This document shows, in pieces, positions 34,165-40,416 of a DNA stretch of 40,416 bases; the stretch's first letter is position 1, and each line of letters opens with the position of its first letter. The position numbers and the translations under genes are program-made. The notes beneath the pieces were generated by a model. That model had not been told where the DNA came from and searched no databases. It worked only from the letters and a program-made list of their open reading frames with translations. The DNA comes from Krasilnikovozyma curviuscula (lineage: Eukaryota; Basidiomycota; Tremellomycetes; Cystofilobasidiales; Mrakiaceae): the NCBI GenBank assembly GCA_014825775.1, contig MVAQ01000200.1, forward strand, positions 1 through 40,416, in the 5' to 3' direction.

Positions 34165-35095
34165 TTATTCAATGAGAACAACACATCCGAGCGCCTTCAT
34201 CTTGGTCTCCAACTCAGCTGCATCCTCCTTCGTCATGTTTTCTTTGAGCACCTGTGGTACTGACTCTACGAACTTCTTGGCCTAGAGAATAAGACGCAAA
34301 TGCAACACAGTATCAGTTTGAGTAGAGTTGCACCACCAAATTTCCAAGCGTAGGGACTCACCTCGACCAAGTTGAGGTTTGGCACTAATCCCTTGACTTC
34401 TCTGATGACCTTCGCCTTAGATGCCGCATCGAACGACTGTAACCTTACAGTGAAAAGGGTCTTCTCCTTTGGTTTCTCCTGGAAACGTTGAGTCAATAAA
34501 GGATTAGTGCTCAAAGGTCCATGGCGGCGCAGAGAATTGAAGAAAGGGGGGCAGCCAAACTCACCTCAGGTTCCGCTTCTTCCACAGGGGCAGCAGCAGC
34601 AGCAGGAGCAGCACCCCCTCCTCCACCAGCTGGCATGGCGATCTCTTGGATATTCAGAGTCGTCTTCAATGCGCTAACAAGTTCTGCAGCCTCCAACAGC
34701 GTAAGGACTGAAATTGAATCAACTATCGACTTAATTTTAGGTGACGTTGAGGATTCTGTTGCTGGTGTAGGTTCTGAGAAACGAGACGGCGAAGAGGAGA
34801 TGAATCGGGAGGTGGTTGGACATAGGCTTGGTGGACGAGAGGAAGAAATGAGAAGAATGAGTTGATTTTAGCGAATCTTATTATTGCTGGAAAGCTTACC
34901 ACCTAGATGATCTGAGGGGAGTAGTTCTGAGAGATCTCAAGACTGAAGCTGACTGGATAAGCCGGCGAAGAGGTTTTTTCGAGTTCGTAAGACCATGGAG
35001 CAGGAAAAAAAGACAATTTGAACGGGACAAGAAGAATCAGCACAAATCCTAGGCAGGAGAAATTCTGAATAACCGACATTACTTACAAGAGACAT
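34165..35095 (-). CDS. MRPL12: Mitochondrial ribosomal protein bL12m
   Basis: The stalk protein of the mitochondrial large ribosomal subunit, which recruits translation GTPases. Five exons give 185 residues: 35095-35087, 34952-34900, 34826-34565, 34478-34362 and 34281-34165. Residues 1 to about 40 (MSLSASVLRSLRTTPLRSSR..., with RFISSSPSRFSE) are a textbook presequence. The dimerisation domain (VDSISVLTLLEAAELVSAL) precedes a Gly/Ala/Pro hinge. The L7/L12 C-terminal domain follows: KTLFTVRLQSFDAASKAKVI, REVKGLVPNLNLVEAKKFVE and a closing MKALGCVVLIE. The first coding exon is only 9 nt (Met-Ser-Leu); it and exon 2 were placed because they alone keep phase and yield a presequence. It diverges from RBM8A with 163 nt between starts. 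Confidence 0.9.
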
Positions 35096-35258
35096 CCTGT
35101 AAATACCGAAATGGATAGAATATGGAACGGAAGGTAAAAAATGGGCTCGTCGCTGTCGCAGGTCAAAAAGTCGTCGCCGCCTGGCACAAGAGGTTCACCT
35201 ACAACGCCATTCTACTTTCTAAATCTTTCATCTCTCCTACTGTTACCTTCCAATTAAC
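35096..35258. promoter_or_regulatory. Short divergent promoter, MRPL12 / RBM8A
   Basis: Only 163 nt separate the two ATGs, so a mitochondrial ribosomal protein gene and an exon-junction gene share one control region. No TATA box was seen. Confidence 0.45.
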
Positions 35259-36606
35259 ATGGCTGATAGCATGGACGTCGACTCTGGTGAGTTCCAGGCT
35301 TGCTTTGGAAGTGAAAGAACGGGTATTCCGCTGCTGGTCCAGTGATGCTGTTCAAGTCGCTGTTTGAATCTGCCTTCACTCAAGCTTTTCAGCTAATTCA
35401 CGTCGTTTATCTGATATTCTCTAATGTATAGGTAATGTCAAGAGACATGGTAGAGGATTTGCTAGCTCAGGAGGTAGGTTTCTTTCAGCTTTCCACCCCA
35501 ATCTAAAGACCTTGCTCACCGGTTTCTATTGCTCTTTACTACCACCACAGCTCCAGATCTAATGGCTCCATCAAATGGCGGTGATAAGTACGATCAGGTC
35601 GAACCTAAAGCTGGAGATTCAACGACAGCGAAAGCAGCTCGGTGTAAGCAACATCCTGTCTAGTTATCCACGCTTTCCCTTCCCTCACACGACTAACCGA
35701 ACCCGCTCTTCACTGATGTGCGACTGCAGCAATTGAAGGATGGATAGTTTTGGTCACTGGTGTACATGAGGAGGCAACTGAAGAAGATGTGCAGGAGAAG
35801 TTTGCTGATTTTGGAGAAGTCAAGAACCTGCACTTGAACTTGGACAGAAGAACTGGTTATGTAAAGGTGAGTTAACTTCGTTTGAGAATCTGAAGGGAAA
35901 AAGAAGTCGTAGGATGCTTGATGTCTTAATTGTGGACGTTGTGAGGGAAGAGAAGCGGACGGGAAGGAGGAGGAGTGAACGTGGACGTCGGTGGATGAAC
36001 TGTTCACAGTCTTCCAAATCAGAGAGGTTTAGACGCATCAACACGGAGATTAAGTATATCGGAATTGATCTGCGGACACCCCACCGCTGAATAGTTGGCC
36101 CACCAGCCTCGGTTTGCGACACCTCGAGCTCTCCACAAGCACCAATATCGTCTCTCCGTCCTTACTCCCAGCCCCGCTTGTAATCCTGCATTACTCATTC
36201 TCTCCGTTTCTTTTTAATTGGGCATAGGGTTACGCTCTGGTAGAATACTCTTCGTACGACGAAGCTGAGGCTGCTATTAATGGAACCAAAGGAACCACTT
36301 TGCTTGAACAGGAACTGGATTGGTAAGCCTTAACTCGACCATTTCATTTGTCTACTTTTTCTTAGTAAAATGACTAACTTGGTTCCGATGTTTATTCCCT
36401 TGTTCTCAACAAACATTCGCTAAACTCCTCTATGAAACCGCCCACCCGGCTAACGAACCTCCTCAACATGCACCTCCAACCTGTCATGGCATAACAACAA
36501 CAGTGACTTTGCCTTCGTTCGTCCACCACCAGGTGCCGGCCGTAAAGCAGCCGCTGGTAGAAATGCAGGTGGAAGAAACAGAAGTGCGAGTCCTGAGAGA
36601 CGTTAA
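35259..36606 (+). CDS. RBM8A: Exon junction complex core protein Y14 (RBM8A)
   Basis: Y14 pairs with Mago and clamps eIF4A3 on spliced mRNA. Six exons give 165 residues: 35259-35286, 35432-35473, 35551-35643, 35730-35866, 36228-36322 and 36504-36606. After a short N-terminus ([20 protein letters not shown]) comes the [43 protein letters not shown] (spanning RNP1), [11 protein letters not shown] and [11 protein letters not shown]. The tail is Arg/Ser-rich and ends SASPERR, as in other Y14 proteins. Introns 4 (361 nt) and 5 (181 nt) are far longer than the local norm; the other introns are 77-145 nt. Its presence fits an intron-rich genome, since Saccharomyces has lost it. Confidence 0.93.
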
Positions 36607-37770
36607 GCGGAGGTTCAAGTCGAATATCGAGTTGATGGCTTGATCTTAAAAATATATGGGTTGAGACTGAATGCTTTTTCGGTGATTGTGTAGGAGTAGT
36701 CGGAGCGATGTGTCATTCTGCCAATAGACTCGATTCATAGTATGTGGACGGAAGTGAAAAAACTCGCCGGTTTTATGTTCTAAATTGTACTCAAAACAAT
36801 TTCCTCTACGAAAGGTTTTGTTATAACATTTCGTATCCCGTCATCACCAAGATACATACCATTCAAAGTCTGCGTGGATTGAGAAGATTTAGAAAAACAT
36901 ATCAGCCAAGAACAGAGCTACAGTTCCCGCTGGTCTCACAAGAACTTTGAACTAGTCTGCTCTCAATATGAGAAGACCTGAGTCTCACGGCCGTCGATCC
37001 TGAGGGAACATCCTCGCGAGAGATGGTGAGTAGCAAGGCGAAGGTAGCGTCATCAAACTGTCCCACGACAAAAAATATCTCACTCAGCAGCATTATGAGA
37101 GGAAAGATAGCTGGAAGTTATGAAACCTATGCTGAAGTTGAGAAAGGACAGGGTGCTTGAGAAAAGTCGTCGTCGCGCAGTTGCGGTCTTCCCTTCGTTC
37201 TTTGAACCAGACTTGCACGGCACAGCTAGCACAAGCACTTTAAGGACAAAAGAGAAGACCACCTGTATGTAAAGGTTTTTTTGAGTACGTATCTTTGATC
37301 TAAAAACCTATCTGAAGGAAAGACTCGCTTGATGGAAACTAGCTGGAACCGTACAACCACGCATTACTGGCTGGCTGAATGCTGGCTGGAATCTCATTGA
37401 CGAGCTTCTAGCTATAACTAAAATCTGCTTGCAGGGAATAGAAACAAATTCGATTTGAGCATATCCAATTGTTTTTCCTTTGATTGTGTGCGCCACGATA
37501 TCAGGTTGAAGGAAATGCACCAAACATAGAGGTGTTACCCCAACTATCTCCAGGTCACCGAAGTGGTTTAAGAAGCTGCACCGTTCTTATCGAGATACAT
37601 CATACACTACATCGATCCAACTCAAACTGCCATCTTTCAGTTGAGGGAAAAAAGGGGCTGAAAAACATTCAAGAACGCGAAGGTCTTGGGACTTAGACAG
37701 CAGCACCTTGCAGCCTGGAACGACAGCATCAGCAGCAGCAGAACACTATTAGGAGCTATAGAAGGGAAGG
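36607..37770. promoter_or_regulatory. Intergenic region upstream of BEM1
   Basis: These 1.16 kb lie between two plus-strand genes and should hold the RBM8A 3' end and the BEM1 promoter and leader. Short frames at 36744-37696 on both strands lack motifs. A locally repeated CTGGCTGG unit occurs at about 37370-37390. No RNA gene was recognised. Confidence 0.4.
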
Positions 37771-40416
37771 ATGAAGAGTTTGAGGAGGTCCCTAGGGGAC
37801 AAGGAGAAGGACAAGCAAGGAAACATGGCTCCTCCTCCTATCCCAGGCATGTCGAAACCCAACGGATCGAACCCTCACATCACCCCACCCAAGAAAGTCA
37901 TTGTGAGTATCGATCGCTTTTGTAGAAGAAGATCTAGTGATCGTCGTGTTTCAGTTGAATGGACTCCGTCTGACGTTTTGGGTTTCGTTTCCGTTCGCCT
38001 GGGTTTCCAATAGCGAGCCAGGGAGAATCACAAGTCAAGTAGTCCATTGGAACTGGCGTTCACCAAGGGCGATTTCTTCTATGTTGTTGGAGAGAAGGTT
38101 GACTCGAAGGGTAAAGGGTGGTACGAAGCTCTGAGTGAGTAGCATTTGTTGGTTTTTCGTGGATGAGGAAGATAGTTTGGTGAAGGTGGACACGGCCCTC
38201 TGCTTTCTGAGGGGCCTTAAACGAGAATGGAAAGGAGCTGGTGGGTGTCGGAAGGCTCAAATATGGGTGGAAACAAATGTCAAATGAGGGATTGTGAAGG
38301 TCACAGCCCTGTTTCTGATGGCTGCAGGTTACAGGGATCCTTTCAAAACTCTTTCTATCAAGCCGGGGTCTCTCTTCTCTTTTGTGACTACATTTTTGAC
38401 TGTTCTTTCATCTTCAGACACCATCACCAACGCTCGAGGAATCGTGCCCAAGGACAAGTTTGAAGAATTCGGAAGAGGCGGCACAGCACCAGTCAGCAGT
38501 GGAACTACGTAAGTAGAACTTCTCGTTCTTCCTTTATTTATCCCAGCTACTACGTACGTCATGCAATCTGACTCTATTTCGGTCTTTGTTGCAGCTCTCC
38601 TGTTGGATCAATGCCCAAATCATCGGGTGGGTCTGTAACACCAGTAGGAGGGAAACCAGCACCGTGAGTCCATTAATGAACCTTGTCTCTCATTCTAACG
38701 ACTTATGGCTTATTCGATTTGTGCCTCTGATGTAGACTTTACGCGATTGTTCAATATGACTTCGTTGCTGAGCGGCCCGATGAACTCGATGCAACTGCAG
38801 GTGAACCCATTATTGTCATTGCCCAATCGAACCATGAATGGTACGTCTTACTATCACGCATCACTAAAGACACGTAAAGACTTACACTTCTGTCCTCTTA
38901 GGTTCGTTGCAAAGCCGATTGGCCGCCTCGGTGGACCAGGTCTCATCCCGGTCTCTTTCGTCGAGATACGCGATCCTTTGACAGGAAAGGCGGTCGAGAA
39001 CGTGTCCGAGATCCTCAGAGCAGGTGGAGTGCCTCTCGTTGATGAATGGAAGAAGAAGACGGCCGACTATCAGTCGAGCGCCATCAGCTTGGGACGATTC
39101 GACTTCAAAGGTGCTGGACCTGTCGTGGACAGCCCGTTCACCCAGCCCGGTGGACCCCCTCAAGGCCAACAATTCCAGTCACATCCTCAGCAACAGCAGT
39201 ACTATAGCAACGACCAGAGAACCTCGAGTGGGTCTGGTCAGGGTGGTGCATACAATCAACAGCAGCAGCGAGGTCCAATCAACAGCGGTGGACTTCCTCA
39301 CTCTACTTCAAATTCATCCATCCCATCCTTCAGTAACACACCCTCCAACGCTGGACACCCGCCGCAATCTGCAACTTCCTACGACTCTTCCCAAATCCTC
39401 CCTCCTGGTACTTTCACCGCTGCGTCCGTAGTCTCCTTCCACTTTGAAGATAACCAGTATTGGTTCCGGCTCCATGTTACGTACATCCCTATGGTGAAAA
39501 CAAGCCCAGCTATGAAACTCATCTTGTTCAGAATTTACGATGACTTCTACCACTTCCAAATCTCCCTCCTTGACGAATTTCCCGTAGAAGCTGGAAGGAA
39601 CGAAGACGGTTCCAACAGAAATTCTCAAGCTTCACCTTCTTTGAGTAGTCCCGAACGAATTCTCCCTTACATGCCTGGGCCTTTGGAGGAAGTCGATGAC
39701 ATCGTCACTGAGGGCAGAAGGGAGGATCTCGACATGTACCTCGGAGAACTCATTGGCCTTCATCAAAATGCGCCCTATATCCTCAGCCACAAGCTGATGA
39801 GAAAGTTCTTCACTCCTTTCGGCGGTGACCACCAGAGTGAGTTCAGCAGAGCGGAGGCTGAGGCTGAATTTAAGGGGAAGATGGACGAATTGGCGAGAGA
39901 GATGAGGGCGTTGGATATGCAGAGCAACCAGCAACCTCCTCCTCCTCCACCACAAGGCTATCGATTGAGTGCTGTTGATACTGCTCCTGGCAGCAGCGTT
40001 CGGCACTCGACAGGGTACTCAAACAGAGGCCATTCTCCCGTCCCACCGCCGCCGATCGACACTTCCTCAGCTCGAAGTCACCAGCCTCAATATACACCCA
40101 CCTCAGGCTCCTCCAGACCCGAATCCAACTCGAATGGCTATCATCCCAGCAGCGCGTCACCGAGCGTGCCAATGACAAACCAGTCCTGGGGCTCGCAGCA
40201 ACCTCACCACCAACACAGTAACAGCGGTGATCGCCAACAAGGACCCGTCTCATCCTTCAGCCCTGTAACGCCTAATATGTCACAGAGCGGCGGGCTACCT
40301 GCATCCTCGTACTCGAACCAGCCAGTCCCTCAACAACAGCCTCCTTCTGCCGCGTACAAGAAAATTAAGATATTTGACCGGTCAACTGACGACCTCATCG
40401 CCCTCAGAGTACCACC
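37771..40416 (+). CDS. BEM1: Bem1/Scd2 polarity scaffold (SH3-SH3-PX-PB1), 3' end missing
   Basis: A scaffold that brings together Cdc42, its exchange factor (PB1-PB1 contact) and PAK kinases at sites of polarised growth. Six exons are visible: 37771-37902, 38014-38134, 38418-38508, 38595-38663, 38736-38840 and 38902 to the window end. The first SH3 (KGDFFYVVGEK, GWYEAL, ARGIVPKDKFEE) and the second SH3 (LYAIVQYDFVAERPDELDAT, GLIPVSFVEI) match fission-yeast Scd2. A Gln/Ser-rich linker leads to a PX domain (YWFRLHVTYIP, YDDFYHFQISLLDEFPVEAG, ILPYMPGPL, APYILSHKLMRKFF). A second disordered, poly-Pro/Gln linker ends at YKKIKIFDRSTDDLIALRV, the first strands of the PB1 domain, where the window stops. 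The 283-nt intron 2 is long for this genome. Confidence 0.93.

Noticed and set aside
34921..35080. 58-codon open frame from an ATG inside bL12m intron 1
   Set aside because: It runs to a stop in another frame than the bL12m presequence; phase-correct splicing of 35087 to 34952 explains the region.

Overview
The window is nuclear DNA from an intron-rich fungus, most likely a basidiomycete yeast of the Tremellomycetes (Cryptococcus/Kwoniella relatives). Almost every gene is cut by several short GT-AG introns of about 45-100 nt, with CTNAY-like branch sites. The recognisable proteins are fungal: a Bem1/Scd2 scaffold, a fungal glycine-rich domain protein, Hbs1, a B22-type complex I subunit and an Aim32-like ferredoxin. 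The class-level placement is inference; no marker gene was compared. Exon joins were worked out by hand from splice signals, reading-frame phase and family knowledge.

Left part (1-9207): a glycine-rich domain protein (GRDP/DUF1399) gene appears as two halves on opposite strands meeting at about 701/702. The C-terminal half is on + at the window edge and the N-terminal half is on - (2716 to 702). A VAMP7-like R-SNARE (3565-4641, +) and the ribosome-rescue GTPase HBS1 (5498-9207, +) follow. The HBS1 start codon is itself split by an intron.

Middle (10645-19859): a 921-residue low-complexity protein packed with RRxS sites (+), complex I subunit NDUFB9/B22 (+), a 35-residue microprotein gene with a 15-nt microexon (-), and a 15-exon gene of unknown function (+).

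Right-middle (21044-28804): RNA polymerase subunit Rpb12/RPABC4 (-) diverges from a FHIT-type dinucleoside triphosphatase (+). Acetyl-CoA acetyltransferase ERG10 (-) has a probable mitochondrial presequence ahead of a cytosolic-type start. Ribosomal protein eS7 (-) and a small secreted, densely N-glycosylated protein (+) follow.

Right part (30414-40416): a putative mitochondrial membrane protein (+); an unusual fusion of an Aim32/Apd1-like thioredoxin-fold ferredoxin with an adrenodoxin-type ferredoxin (+); mitochondrial ribosomal protein bL12m (-) diverging from exon-junction protein Y14/RBM8A (+); and a BEM1/SCD2 polarity scaffold (+) running off the right edge at the start of its PB1 domain.

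Most genes are unrelated housekeeping genes and no biosynthetic cluster or mobile element was seen. Several products point to mitochondria (NDUFB9, bL12m, the ferredoxin fusion, the ERG10 long form, the 30414 gene). The most unusual items are the split GRDP locus and the double-ferredoxin fusion.
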